Assembly: GCF_006539545.1 (NCBI RefSeq)
Contig: NZ_BJNF01000025.1
Location: 1-64,000, forward strand
Direction of reading: 5' to 3'
From: Nitrobacter winogradskyi
Lineage (GTDB): Bacteria > Pseudomonadota > Alphaproteobacteria > Rhizobiales > Xanthobacteraceae
DNA length: 64,000 bases
This document shows positions 37,683-46,512 of this stretch, piece after piece. Positions within the stretch are counted from its first letter, which is position 1; each line of letters starts with the position of its first letter. The notes beneath the pieces are model-generated. The model was given only the letters and a program-made list of their open reading frames with translations, was not told the DNA's origin and made no database searches. Made by a program: the position numbers and the translations under genes.

Positions 37683-38342
37683 ATGAGTTCTCCCCGTCTG
37701 AGACGGAGAATCATCACCGTTACTCAGCGCAAAGGCGGTGTCGGCAAAACCACGATCGCTATCTGTGTCGCCGCCGCGCTCGCGCGCCGCGGACACGAGG
37801 TTGCGCTTGTCGACAGCGATCCCCAGCGTTCCGCCTCGCAGTGGGCGGAGCCTGGCAATCTCGAATTCCCCGTCTATGAAATGGCTCTGGAGCAGACGTC
37901 GGTCCCTGCCTGGGCCCAGGAAGTGCGCAGTATTGAAGCCGGAATTGTCATTATCGACACCGCCCCCAACGCAAGGGAAATGGGAGCCTCGATCGCCGTG
38001 GCTAACCTGATCCTGGTACCCTGCACCCCGTCCGGCCTCGACCTCGACGCGACGCTTCAGACGCTTGCGATCATTGACGCCGCACGCGAGCGCCGCCGGG
38101 ATCGAATCAAGGTGATCCTGGTGCCGAACAGACTCGACCGCCGCACGCTTGAAGGAAGACAATTGCTTGATGAGCTGAGCACATTTGGCGAAGCGGTTGG
38201 CCCGCCGATCGCCAGTCGCGCCGCATTCGTACGTTGTTTCACCAGTGGTCAGTCGGTAGCAAGCTTCATGCCCGGAGATACCGCCGATCAGGAAATCCAG
38301 GAACTCGCGGACGCGATCGAACGGATCGAACTGGAGGAATAG
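37683..38342 (+). CDS. Orphan ParA/MinD-type ATPase
   Basis: About 219 residues from the ATG at 37683, which leads directly into the first strand (RIITVTQRKGGVGKTTIAIC) carrying the deviant Walker A KGGVGKT. The DSDPQRSASQW motif and switch IVIIDTAPNAREM follow. There is no ParB gene next to it and no parS-like palindrome was noticed, so this is not the chromosome partition pair. Orphan ParA proteins position flagella, chemoreceptor arrays or other large complexes, and a chemoreceptor is encoded 1.2 kb downstream. The cargo is unknown. Confidence 0.85.
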   Translation: MSSPRLRRRIITVTQRKGGVGKTTIAICVAAALARRGHEVALVDSDPQRSASQWAEPGNLEFPVYEMALEQTSVPAWAQEVRSIEAGIVIIDTAPNAREMGASIAVANLILVPCTPSGLDLDATLQTLAIIDAARERRRDRIKVILVPNRLDRRTLEGRQLLDELSTFGEAVGPPIASRAAFVRCFTSGQSVASFMPGDTADQEIQELADAIERIELEE

Positions 38343-38421
38343 GCCAAAGTCTGCACCCGCCGCGAGACCATTTCTTGTCTCTCTCCGGGATCTCTGCCTC
38401 TCCGGGCAATCATGAGAGCGG

Positions 38422-38817
38422 CTATCTCGAATTGGCGGGACCGAGCAGAGCCTGGATCACACCTTGCGTTTCCGACTGGGGAGGGGATGCGGAAACAGCA
38501 GCTTCCTCGAGCCTCATTTTCTCAAGCAGGAGGTCCGTGACAATCTTACGAAGCCGCTGGTTCTCGAGCTTGAGTTCCTCCAGAACGTGACGCATCTGAT
38601 CCGTCGCCGGAGGCTTGATGGATACCGCCGCTTCTCCCGCATTGTCCTGAGGAATATCCGCTTCCTGCCTTGGCAGAGGCAATTTCCTCCACCGATGAAG
38701 CGTCATGACGCTCACACCAAGCGTCTTGCAGACGTCGACCTGGGAACTGCCGGCGCGAGCGAGTTCATCCGCCCGGGCAAGCTTCGAAAGAATTTCCTCC
38801 CGCGAATGCTTCTTCAT
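38422..38817 (-). CDS. Small HTH plus coiled-coil protein, IS3 OrfA-like
   Basis: A 131-residue protein. Residues 1-50 form a homeodomain-like helix-turn-helix (REEILSKLARADELARAGSS, DVCKTLGVSVMTLHRWRK). Residues 70-110 form a leucine-zipper-like helix (LEELKLENQRLRKIVTDLLL). This is the layout of IS3-family OrfA transposase subunits, but no OrfB or terminal inverted repeats flank it. It may be a domesticated regulator. Convergent with the ParA gene, ending 80 bp away. Confidence 0.7.
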   Translation of the reverse strand: MKKHSREEILSKLARADELARAGSSQVDVCKTLGVSVMTLHRWRKLPLPRQEADIPQDNAGEAAVSIKPPATDQMRHVLEELKLENQRLRKIVTDLLLEKMRLEEAAVSASPPQSETQGVIQALLGPANSR

Positions 38818-39300
38818 CTTCCTACCTGAATATGGCTTCGATGACAGAGAACGAAGCGCCTAAACAATGACCAGAATCAAATGAAAATCTCAACTTAAGA
38901 ACAAGTTCACGACAATAATATAGTATGAAAGCCGCGCGTTGCGCTATCAATCATCACTCAAGTTCGCGCGAGTTTTATCTCTCATGTTAGCTGCGGTGCA
39001 GCGTAAAGTGACGAAGTCAGTCGATCCGGTTGTCGCGCCGGTCATAAATGACAAATATCACGCGAGCCGCGATCACGCATATCACTTCTTCGAAGCACGC
39101 GCGATATCCTCCGCCATTGTCTCAGTTTCTTATCAGGTCAATATTTCGCGTCTGGACAACCTGTAACACGGCCGCATCCCCCGTCGTTACCACAGGGCCG
39201 CCGACTGCGCCGCCAGCAGCGAAGGCATGCCGGTGCGGGTAACATTCTACGGCAGATCCCCATTTAGGGATATGCTCCGACCAGCGGCTGAATACGCGCA

Positions 39301-39330
39301 AGGATAAAAACGATCGGGGATCCGATCGTT
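39301..39330 (-). terminator. Strong orphan rho-independent terminator (minus strand)
   Basis: Perfect 9-bp stem AACGATCGG / CCGATCGTT with a four-base loop, followed on the minus strand by TTTTTATCCT. It lies about 250 bp beyond the chemoreceptor stop codon, on the far side of a dispersed repeat. It may end the chemoreceptor transcript or an independent small RNA. Confidence 0.75.
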
Positions 39331-39471
39331 CTTATCGTCCTCGTCGTCCTCGCAGCTCATTATGAGAGGCAGTCACGCTCCGGCCACCACACCGGTGATC
39401 CACGGGGCGGGGATGCCCATCAGGATCGACTCCGCCAGCCGCCTCAATCCGACGACGCTTGAGATTTGCTG

Positions 39472-39540
39472 CTTTGACGCGCTTTCTTCGCGCGAGTCGG
39501 CATCATTCCGGGTCAAGCTTGAGGACATGCTTCGACGCGC
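39472..39540 (+). repeat. Dispersed repeat copy 5
   Basis: CTTTGACGCGCTTTCTTCGC, GCGAGTCGGCATCATTCCGG and GAGGACATGCTTCGACGCGC. More diverged than copies 1, 4 and 9. It sits 42 bp from the chemoreceptor stop codon. Confidence 0.7.
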
Positions 39541-39582
39541 GCTGTCGCCTGCGCCCTTCTCACATCGTCCTCTATCAATGCT

Positions 39583-41292
39583 TCATGCAACCCGGACGGA
39601 GTTCAGGAAATTGTCGACCTCCGCCTTGAGCCTGGCGCTGTCGCGCGACAGCGTTTGAGCGGCAGACAGCACCAGGGACGAGGCATTTCCGGTATCCACC
39701 GCCCCGCGCTGGAGATTACCGACATTCGAGGACACTTCCTGCGCACCCTGGGCGGCATGCTGCACGTTGCGGGCGACTTCCTGCGTCGTCGCCCCCTGTT
39801 CTTCGATGGCTGACGCGATCGTAGAAGAGATTCCGGAAAGCTTTTCGATGGAGTTCCGGATCTCATTGATCGCGGCGACGGATTCGTGGGTGGCGGACTG
39901 GATCCCGCTGATCTGTTGACCGATTTCGCCGGTGGCCTTGCCGGTTTGCTCGGCGAGCGCCTTGACTTCCGAGGCGACGACCGAAAATCCGCGACCGGCT
40001 TCCCCGGCGCGCGCCGCCTCGATGGTGGCGTTCAGGGCGAGAAGGTTGGTCTGTCCCGCGATATTGTTGATCATCTCGACGATGTCGCCGATGCGAGCCG
40101 CAGCGCTCGATAACGCGCTGACGCGCTCGGTCGCCGAATGCACCTGATCGACGGCCTCGCCCGCCATGCGCGCCGATTCCTGCACTCGCTGGCTTATTTC
40201 ATGGACCGAGGCAGTCATCTCCTCCGTGGCCGAGGCCACCGAATTGACATTCGAGGAGGCCTCGGTCGAACCGTTGGCGACGCGCGCGGCAAAATCCTTT
40301 GCATGGTCGGCGTTCGAGGCCAGCGTCGTCGCCGAAGCCTCCAGTTCGGTCGCCGATGTCGCGACAGCCTGAACGATCTCGCCGATGGCCGCCTCGAAGG
40401 AATTGGCGATCTTGGTCATGTCGATCTTGCGCTGAGCGTCGGCCCGGCGTTGCGTGGAGTTGACCTCCTCCCGGCTGAACCGGATAAGCGTCTGCACGGT
40501 CTGGAGGTTGCGGAGGGCTTCGCCGATCTCGTCGTCGCGCCTGATTTCGATCCGATTGTCGAATTTGTCGTGGACGAGGTTCAGCATCGTTTCGTTCAGG
40601 TGACGCATCGGCCCCTCGAACGCACGCAGGGTCTGGCGTCCCACCATTCCCCCGACAGCGATTCCGGTGGCGGCGAGAAGGATGAGGGCGAGGCCCCATA
40701 TGCCGCCGATGACGGCTGCGCCCAGCAAGCCGCAAGCCAGCAGAAAAGCAGCCTGCACTGTGATCAGCGTTGTCATTCGCGCCCGCATGGTGCGGGTAAA
40801 CAGTCCGAAACGATCAAAGACCGATCGCTTCCTGATAATGCCGGCGTCGATCCGATACGGATGGGGACGCTTTTCGCGAATGGCCGCATACACGTCTTCC
40901 GCGAGGGTGCGCTGGTCGGCGGCAAGCCTGGTGCGGATCGAGGTATAGCCGGTGACCTGCCCGTCCGTGCGGATCGGCGAGGCCGTTGCCAGCACCCAGT
41001 AAAAGCCGCCGTTCTTGCGCCGGTTCTTGATGGCGCCGACCCATGGTTTCTCGGCCTTCAAGGTGTCCCAGAGATTCTCGAACGCCTCCGGCGGCATGTC
41101 CGGGTGACGAACGATGTTATGCGCCTTGCCTATCAGTTCCTCGGTGGTGAATTCCGCGGCGTCAATGAAGTCCTCATTGACATAGGTGAGACGCCCCTTG
41201 AGATCGGTCCGGGAAACGATCAGCGTGTCATCGGAAACGGGATACTCTTCGTCGGTAACCGGAAAGTTCTTGCGCACGGGAAAACTCGCCAA
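39583..41292 (-). CDS. PAS-containing methyl-accepting chemotaxis protein (Aer-like)
   Basis: A 569-residue receptor. Residues 15-130 are an Aer-type PAS domain ([56 protein letters not shown]). Two adjacent membrane segments at about 165-215 are followed by a HAMP domain and the signalling hairpin, with the conserved tip around [20 protein letters not shown]. There is no large periplasmic domain and no C-terminal CheR-tethering pentapeptide. As in Aer it may sense redox state through FAD in the PAS domain. It is unlinked to the che operon 9 kb away. Confidence 0.92.
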   Translation of the reverse strand: MASFPVRKNFPVTDEEYPVSDDTLIVSRTDLKGRLTYVNEDFIDAAEFTTEELIGKAHNIVRHPDMPPEAFENLWDTLKAEKPWVGAIKNRRKNGGFYWVLATASPIRTDGQVTGYTSIRTRLAADQRTLAEDVYAAIREKRPHPYRIDAGIIRKRSVFDRFGLFTRTMRARMTTLITVQAAFLLACGLLGAAVIGGIWGLALILLAATGIAVGGMVGRQTLRAFEGPMRHLNETMLNLVHDKFDNRIEIRRDDEIGEALRNLQTVQTLIRFSREEVNSTQRRADAQRKIDMTKIANSFEAAIGEIVQAVATSATELEASATTLASNADHAKDFAARVANGSTEASSNVNSVASATEEMTASVHEISQRVQESARMAGEAVDQVHSATERVSALSSAAARIGDIVEMINNIAGQTNLLALNATIEAARAGEAGRGFSVVASEVKALAEQTGKATGEIGQQISGIQSATHESVAAINEIRNSIEKLSGISSTIASAIEEQGATTQEVARNVQHAAQGAQEVSSNVGNLQRGAVDTGNASSLVLSAAQTLSRDSARLKAEVDNFLNSVRVA

Positions 41293-41832
41293 TCTGTTAT
41301 GGTGAAAGCAAGCGTCACGACCGATGTGCCGTCATGACGCGATTCGCAAGAAATCGCGTCAGCGGAAATCGGTACCGAACCCTCAAAAGCTTACCTGGGA
41401 TTGAGATCGCGCCGAGATCGATGAAAGCGGGGCAAGTGAACCATCGGGAGGCACCTTCTGTGGCTTACCGGAACTCGGCTCTGACGCGATGGCGAGAGGA
41501 TGGAACAATTCAGTTAAAAAACGGTGGCTACGCGGCAGGGCCTGCGTACTCCAGCCTGCCGGCAATCAGCAGACGGAAGCCAACATCACCCAGGCATGCC
41601 GGGATGTCCGGATCATCACCCGCAAGGCGCTGCTGATGGCGCTGGGCGTCGTCGAAACTGATCATGAACCCGCCGCGCGTGGCGTCGGTGCGGTCTCGAT
41701 TCTCAACCTCGGCGGCTTCTTGTGCTATTGCCGGGGGCGCTGTTCCTTGTTCAGCCGCAGGCAAAGGCCCGGCCAGGACGCACACGGACATAGTACCCAC
41801 CCATCATCCTCCTTCGCCATTCGGAGAAAGTC
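41293..41832. other. Intergenic region with no confident gene
   Basis: 540 bp. Bases 41330-41370 hold a short inverted repeat (ACGCGATT / AATCGCGT) beyond the chemoreceptor promoter. A minus-strand frame at 41528-41800 would encode 90 residues ending in GDVGFRLLIAGRLEYAGPAA; it may be a relic or a small gene (separate low-confidence entry). Nothing else was seen. Confidence 0.45.
41528..41800 (-). CDS. Possible small protein or gene remnant
   Basis: A 90-codon frame. Its N terminus is mildly hydrophobic (MSVCVLAGPLPAAEQG) and its end (DIPACLGDVGFRLLIAGR) looks protein-like, with a faint resemblance to the C-terminal GFRL motif of formylglycine-generating-enzyme-type proteins. No ribosome-binding site stands out. 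It could equally be random open frame in GC-rich DNA. Confidence 0.2.
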   Translation of the reverse strand: MGTMSVCVLAGPLPAAEQGTAPPAIAQEAAEVENRDRTDATRGGFMISFDDAQRHQQRLAGDDPDIPACLGDVGFRLLIAGRLEYAGPAA

Positions 41833-42723
41833 ATGCGACACGCTTCAATCGCCGCGCTGGTCGCGGGGTGCCTGTGCGCCCCCGGCCTTTCCATCGCTCA
41901 GGAACAGGTCATCTGGCGGGAAACGCAGAACCTGCCCGTGGGCCTGAATCTGCCCGCCGGAATGAAGGCCGATGTCCTCGGTATTGCGGTTGGCGGCGGC
42001 TACTCGGACGCCAAGGCCAAGTTGCAGGCGCTGCTATCGGAAGCGCCTCCGGCGGCGGCAAAGCCGATGACGGAATCCGAGCGGTTCGCGGCGGAGCGCA
42101 GCGGGTCGGACATGCGCCCGCCGCTGACCGAGGAAACCACGGTCATCACAATGCATTCACCCGGCACCTCGGCGCGGGTCGAGGCGACGTATATCGGGGA
42201 TCTGCGGCTGGCGCGCCAATTGCCCGGATCTGGCGCTGTGAAAATCCGCGAGGAAATTCTCGTCCGCCTCAGCGCGCCGTCCTCCGGCCATCAGGTGCTG
42301 GGGGTCGAGCGACGGCTGGCCTATGACTCCGCCGACGAGCCGCGCGTCTCGGAGATCATCGCACGGCTTGCGGAGAAATTCGGGGGACAACCGCAGGTCT
42401 ACAACGGGACGGAATACAGATTCCAGTTCAACGACGGGGCGGCCTATGTGCCGCCGCAGGGGACGTTGTGGACGGATTGCTACAACTATCACGTGATCGA
42501 CAGCAGCCAGAACCTGCCTCTCGCCAACCGGACCGGCACGTGTGACGTGCTCATGACCGTGCGCGTCAGCCCCGGCAAATCGTCGGATCATGCCCGCGAA
42601 CTGACCTTCATTCTGAGCGACAACGAACGCGCCAAACAGAACGTGGGTGCGGACTACGCCTTTATGTCGGCCTACATCGATGAACTGGCCAAACGCTCCA
42701 GCGGAGTCGCGCCGAAGTTGTAA
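41833..42723 (+). CDS. Secreted protein of unknown function
   Basis: A 296-residue protein with a clear Sec signal peptide (MRHASIAALVAGCLCAPGLS, likely cleavage after SIAQ). The mature part has no membrane segment and is mixed alpha/beta, with two well-spaced cysteines (LWTDCYNYH and TGTCDVLMT) that could form a disulfide in the periplasm. A conserved-looking LAEKFGGQPQVYNGTEYRFQ stretch is present. No family was recognised. It is preceded by GGAGAAAGTC, a good ribosome-binding site for ATG 41833. Confidence 0.75.
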   Translation: MRHASIAALVAGCLCAPGLSIAQEQVIWRETQNLPVGLNLPAGMKADVLGIAVGGGYSDAKAKLQALLSEAPPAAAKPMTESERFAAERSGSDMRPPLTEETTVITMHSPGTSARVEATYIGDLRLARQLPGSGAVKIREEILVRLSAPSSGHQVLGVERRLAYDSADEPRVSEIIARLAEKFGGQPQVYNGTEYRFQFNDGAAYVPPQGTLWTDCYNYHVIDSSQNLPLANRTGTCDVLMTVRVSPGKSSDHARELTFILSDNERAKQNVGADYAFMSAYIDELAKRSSGVAPKL

Positions 42724-43133
42724 CCAACGGCAAACGGCTCGGCCAACGCTATTCAAACGAAATGGAAACGCATGGCGATACGCGGGCGCTCGGTGGCCTC
42801 CTCGAAGGCAGAACGGCGCTGGCGATAGAAGCCCTGTATCCCCTGTAGTTGCCGGGGCGTTACGCCTTGCTGATGTTTCTTGGAAGCATCGTTCTCGCGC
42901 TCGCCCTGCCGCCAGGCGCGCCATCGGCTCGCCGAAAGCCGTGAACTCTGAAGAGCCTGAGCAATCGTTCCAGGCAGGCAGTTCATCATGCTGAGTGACA
43001 AGGAGAAGGCCGGTATCAAGGCCGAGAAAACATACCGGCAGTCGGTGCGGGACGCCAAGGTACGCGAACCGTGATCCACTTCGCTCGAGAACATTATAAT
43101 AGAGTCGGAATCGAGAAAGACGGAGGGGTAAGT

Positions 43134-43209
43134 TGGTGGGCCCGGAGGGACTCGAACCCCCAACCAGACCGTTATGAGCGGCCGGCTCTAACCATTGAGC
43201 TACAGGCCC
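43134..43209 (-). tRNA. tRNA-Ile with CAU anticodon (Ile2, decoded after lysidine modification)
   Basis: Folded by eye: acceptor stem GGGCCTG with CGGGCCC, D-arm GCTC-AATGGTTA-GAGC, anticodon stem GGCCG with CGGTC and loop CTCATAA (anticodon CAT), T-arm GGGGG-TTCGAGT-CCCTC, discriminator A and encoded CCA at 43134-43136. CAT anticodons occur in Met, initiator Met and Ile2. The C4-G69 and C5-G68 acceptor pairs and the short D-loop match the TilS recognition features of Ile2 rather than elongator Met, and C1-A72 mispairing of the initiator is absent (G1-C72). Confidence 0.9.
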
Positions 43210-43399
43210 CGGCCGGACGTCGCGTGCGCAACCGCCGTCGGCGCAAGGCATCCCTTACAATGTCATGTGCCGCGCGGCAATCGGCGGTCGGAACTGTTGA
43301 GGGCCGGAGTTTGCGGCCGACAGACGGAAACGGCCCGATGGTGGCGCGTATCCTCTTCAAGCCTCGATCAGGATGCAAACGCCGCACCCCGCCGGAATA

Positions 43400-43416
43400 T
43401 TAACCCTTTGCTAACC
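43400..43416 (+). promoter_or_regulatory. Candidate CtrA box upstream of flhA
   Basis: TTAACCCTTTGCTAACC fits the TTAA-N7-TTAAC consensus with one mismatch. It is about 350 bp upstream of the flhA start with repeats in between. CtrA control of early flagellar genes is established in Caulobacter; its use here is inference. Confidence 0.4.
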
Positions 43417-43587
43417 ATACACCGGGCAAATTTTGCCCAGGAAGCCGCGCGTCGCCAGATGCACGGAATGGCCCCTCGCGGACGCCAGCGCGTCCCACTT
43501 TCAAGGTGGGGCGCCGCGACGGCCGCGCAGACGCCTCTAACGTTGTCGAGCAAAGCATCTCCTCGGGCGTGACCCGCGGATGAACAT

Positions 43588-43660
43588 GGGTTCGCGTGAA
43601 GAAAACGCGTCAAAACAACTGCCGGGGTCTGGTTCCACTGCGTTGAATCAGACCCCAGCC
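43588..43660 (-). repeat. Dispersed repeat copy 6 (reverse)
   Basis: GGGTTCGCGTGAAGAAAACG, GCGTCAAAACAACTGCCGG, then paired arms GGGGTCTGGTTC and GAATCAGACCCC that can form a hairpin. This is the outer arm structure that other copies show in part. Confidence 0.75.
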
Positions 43661-43671
43661 TTAACTTTTTG

Positions 43672-43725
43672 ATCGAGCATGATCCTGTCCGAAAACCGGT
43701 TTCCACTTTTCGGGATCATGCTCTA
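43672..43725. repeat. Palindromic repeat upstream of flhA (GAGCATGATC type)
   Basis: Imperfect palindrome beginning GAGCATGATCCTGTCCGAAA, a central ACCGGTTTCC, and ending TTTTCGGGATCATGCTC. The arms pair over about 17 bases. This unit is a different family from the TTTGACGCG repeat and I recall it as very common in rhizobial genomes. It lies 38 bp upstream of the flhA start, so it must be transcribed with flhA or limit its promoter. Confidence 0.8.
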
Positions 43726-43763
43726 GCGCGTGCGAGCGGTCCCGCGCGAGGGAGACGACGAGG

Positions 43764-45893
43764 ATGAAGGGCATCACCGCGGATCAAGGCGCAACCGCAC
43801 CAGCCTCGGGTTTCCCAACCTTCAGCCAAATCGGGGTCATGCTGAAGCGCGGTGATCTCGCGCTCGCCTTCGGTATCCTGACGATCCTCGTCGTCCTCAT
43901 CATGCCGCTTCCGGCGATGATTCTCGATCTCCTTCTGGCGATCTCGATCACGCTGTCGATCCTGATCCTGATGACCGCGCTGTTCATCCAGTCGCCGCTG
44001 GAATTCTCTTCCTTCCCTACCGTGCTGCTGATCGCGACCATGCTGAGACTGTCGCTGAACCTCGCCTCCACAAGGCTGATCCTGTCGGACGGGCATGAAG
44101 GCCCGGCCGCCGCCGGCCATGTCATCGAAGCCTTCGGGAACTTCGTGATGGGCGGCAATTTCGTGATCGGCATCATCGTCTTCGGGATCCTGGTGATCGT
44201 GAATTTCGTGGTCATCACCAAGGGCTCCGGACGCATCGCGGAAGTGGCGGCGCGCTTTCAGCTCGACTCCATGCCCGGCAAGCAGATGGCGATCGATGCC
44301 GACCTCTCCGCCGGCCTGATCGACGAGAAAACCGCCAAGGAACGGCGCAAGGCGCTCGAGGACGAAAGCGGCTTCTTCGGCGCCATGGACGGCGCGTCGA
44401 AGTTCGTGCGCGGAGACGCCGTCGCCGGCCTGCTCGTTGTCTTCATCAACATCATCGGCGGCATGATCATCGGCATCGCGCAACAGGACCTGAGCTTTGC
44501 CGATGCGGCGCACAGCTACACCATTCTCACCGTCGGCGACGGGCTGGTGACGCAGATTCCCGCTTTGATCGTCTCGACCGCGGCCGGCCTTCTGGTTTCG
44601 AAGGCCGCCGTCACGGGCGCCGCCGACAAGGCCCTCATGAAACAGCTTTCCGGCTATCCGCAGGCGCTCGGCATGTCGGCCGGGGTGATGCTGGTGCTGG
44701 GACTGCTGCCCGGCATTCCGATGCTGCCGTTCGTCGCGCTCGGCGGCGGCGCGGCCGCGCTCGCCTGGAGTTCGCGAAAACGCCAAAGCGCGGCGGCCGC
44801 CGAAGCCGTGGCCGCCGCGGCGTCCGAAACCGCGGGCACAGCAGCCACGAATGTGGAGGAGCCGATATCGGCGGCGCTCAGAATCGACGATCTGAAGATC
44901 GAACTCGGCTACGCGCTGCTGCCGCTGGTCAATGGGCCGGACGGGCAGGATCGCCTCACCGAGCAGATCAAGGCGCTCCGCCGGTCGCTCGCGATCGAGA
45001 TGGGATTCGTGATGCCGTCGGTACGGATCCTCGACAACGTGCAACTGGAGGCCAACACCTACATCATCAAGATCAAGGAGGTCGACGCCGGCTCGGGGCG
45101 CATCTGGCCGAACCAGTACATGGTGATGGATCCGGCCGGCGGTCAGGTCGGAGTCCCCGGCATTCACACCACGGAACCGACCTTCGGATTGCCGGCGACG
45201 TGGGTCGACGCCTCGCTCAAGGAAGAAGCCTCGCTGAAGGGTTATACCGTGGTCGATTCCGCGACCGTGGTTTCGACCCACCTCACCGAACTGCTCAAGG
45301 TCAACATGTCGGACCTGCTCTCCTATGGCGAAGTGCAAAAGCTTCTGAAGGACCTGCCGAAGGAACAGGGCGAACTGATCAAGGACATCGTGCCGGGCCA
45401 GATCTCGATCTCCGGGATCCAGCGCGTGCTGCAGCTTCTCCTCGCCGAACGCATTTCCGTCCGCGATCTGTCCACGATTCTGGAAGGCATCGCGGAAGCC
45501 CTCGCCTTCTCGCGCAATCCGGCCACACTGGTCGAGCACGTGCGCAGCCGCCTTGCACGTCAGATCTGCGCCCAGAACACATCGGTCAACGGCTACCTGC
45601 CACTGGTCGCGCTATCAGCCAAATGGGAGCAGGCTTTCGCCGAATCCATCATCGGTCAGGGGGAGGAACGCAGCCTTGCGATGCAGCCGTCAAAGCTATC
45701 GGAATTCATGGCGGCGGTGCGCGATCGCTTCGAACAGGCCGCTCGCGAAGGCGAGGCTCCGGTGCTGGTGACCTCGGCCGCGATCCGGCCATTCGTCCGC
45801 TCGCTGGTCGAGCGTTTCCGCGCCCAGACCCCGGTTCTATCGCAGGCCGAAATCCATCCCCGCGCCCGGCTCAAGACGGTCGGCAGCATCTGA
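43764..45893 (+). CDS. flhA: Flagellar type III export protein FlhA
   Basis: A 709-residue FHIPEP-family protein of normal length. The N-terminal half has eight membrane segments (FGILTILVVLIMPLPAMILD, then ILMTALFIQSPLEFSSFPTV). The FHIPEP-equivalent cytoplasmic loop has RIAEVAARFQLDSMPGKQMA. The C-terminal cytoplasmic domain forms the nonameric ring that docks substrates and chaperones. Start at ATG 43764 after GGGAGACGACGAGG. The nearby fliI and fliJ encode the ATPase complex of the same export gate. FlhB and the FliPQR genes are not in the window. Confidence 0.97.
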   Translation: MKGITADQGATAPASGFPTFSQIGVMLKRGDLALAFGILTILVVLIMPLPAMILDLLLAISITLSILILMTALFIQSPLEFSSFPTVLLIATMLRLSLNLASTRLILSDGHEGPAAAGHVIEAFGNFVMGGNFVIGIIVFGILVIVNFVVITKGSGRIAEVAARFQLDSMPGKQMAIDADLSAGLIDEKTAKERRKALEDESGFFGAMDGASKFVRGDAVAGLLVVFINIIGGMIIGIAQQDLSFADAAHSYTILTVGDGLVTQIPALIVSTAAGLLVSKAAVTGAADKALMKQLSGYPQALGMSAGVMLVLGLLPGIPMLPFVALGGGAAALAWSSRKRQSAAAAEAVAAAASETAGTAATNVEEPISAALRIDDLKIELGYALLPLVNGPDGQDRLTEQIKALRRSLAIEMGFVMPSVRILDNVQLEANTYIIKIKEVDAGSGRIWPNQYMVMDPAGGQVGVPGIHTTEPTFGLPATWVDASLKEEASLKGYTVVDSATVVSTHLTELLKVNMSDLLSYGEVQKLLKDLPKEQGELIKDIVPGQISISGIQRVLQLLLAERISVRDLSTILEGIAEALAFSRNPATLVEHVRSRLARQICAQNTSVNGYLPLVALSAKWEQAFAESIIGQGEERSLAMQPSKLSEFMAAVRDRFEQAAREGEAPVLVTSAAIRPFVRSLVERFRAQTPVLSQAEIHPRARLKTVGSI

Positions 45894-46214
45894 TCGTCCC
45901 GCTCGAATCACACCGGCCGTTATGCGGCATTTCTGCATCAGACAAATGGTTTGTGTCTAACCTCGCCTGTAGGTACGGGGACGCGACCAGCCTCCTTACT
46001 TAATTAAGTAATTGATATAACTATCAAATATTAAGATTCCTGCTTGGCGGCGTAGTTCGCTGATCGCGGCTGTTCACACCTTTTCACCACCTTGTGATCG
46101 CTTCTTCGGAACATCGACGCCAGTTCCTACGTTGTAGGGGCGCGAGACGATGAACCTGTGCGCGAGAAGCGGAGACTAATCTTCAACAAGGAAGTGGATG
46201 GGCAGGAGGCTTCC
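45894..46214. other. A/T-rich intergenic region upstream of the small membrane protein
   Basis: 321 bp. The centre (45999-46035: TTAATTAAGTAATTGATATA) is unusually A/T-rich for this genome and probably a promoter. No terminator hairpin follows flhA. No other features were seen. Confidence 0.45.
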
Positions 46215-46415
46215 ATGAATCATTCGATTTACAGCGCGGATCGGACGACCCACCTGAAAATCGTGGTTGTAGCTCTTGTTGCAGGTATCGCAGTGGCAGG
46301 TTTCGCCATTTCAGCGCGCATGAACGCTGATGACGGCTATACGCAGACGGCACGCATCATCAAGGCAGGCAAGCCGATGGCGGTGACGAGTTCGAATGCG
46401 ATGGTCGTTCGTTGA
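46215..46415 (+). CDS. Small single-pass membrane protein, unknown function
   Basis: 66 residues from ATG 46215, preceded by GGCAGGAGGC. One membrane segment (IVVVALVAGIAVAGFAISA) with a short polar N terminus and a ~30-residue exported or periplasmic tail (RMNADDGYTQTARIIKAGKP). It is flanked by an A/T-rich promoter zone and a strong terminator, so it is a monocistronic unit. I recall similar small proteins in Bradyrhizobium-group genomes, with no known function. Confidence 0.65.
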   Translation: MNHSIYSADRTTHLKIVVVALVAGIAVAGFAISARMNADDGYTQTARIIKAGKPMAVTSSNAMVVR

Positions 46416-46512
46416 AGGAGTTTGAAGAATTCACGAGGCTTCTTTAGATTTGCCCCCCGAAGTCGCCACGTGAGTACGTAGAGGACCCACTAACCCCAAG
46501 TGGACTACGATG

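Larger units (their letters stand above)
38818..39582. other. Long intergenic region: A/T-rich promoter zone, orphan terminator and a repeat
   Basis: 765 bp without a convincing gene. Bases 38830-38960 are A/T-rich and likely hold the promoter of the minus-strand HTH gene. Around 39309-39330 there is a strong minus-strand terminator (separate entry). From 39472 a dispersed repeat copy abuts the chemoreceptor stop. A short minus-strand frame around 39380-39500 ends in SILMGIPAPWITGVVAGA, but it has no clear start. Plus-strand frames of 64-98 codons in this stretch look random. Confidence 0.5.
42724..43763. other. Long region with a tRNA, repeats and a possible flhA control zone
   Basis: 1,040 bp between the secreted protein and flhA. 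It contains the tRNA-Ile(CAU) gene (43134-43209), a CtrA-like box (43400-43416), a reverse dispersed repeat (43588-43660) and a separate palindromic repeat (43672-43725). A 28-codon plus-strand frame at 42988-43074 (MLSDKEKAGIKAEKTYRQSV) has a good start context but no other support. Protein-coding frames across the tRNA are artefacts. Confidence 0.6.

Noticed and set aside
42988-43074. A 28-codon plus-strand frame (MLSDKEKAGIKAEK)
   Set aside because: Too short and without similarity or structure to separate it from chance, although the composition is protein-like.
42157-43251. A 364-codon minus-strand frame spanning the tRNA
   Set aside because: It crosses a tRNA gene and is antisense to the secreted protein gene; Arg-rich nonsense-like composition.
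43716-45539. Long open frame opposite flhA
   Set aside because: FlhA is clear on the plus strand; the opposite frame is a GC-rich artefact.
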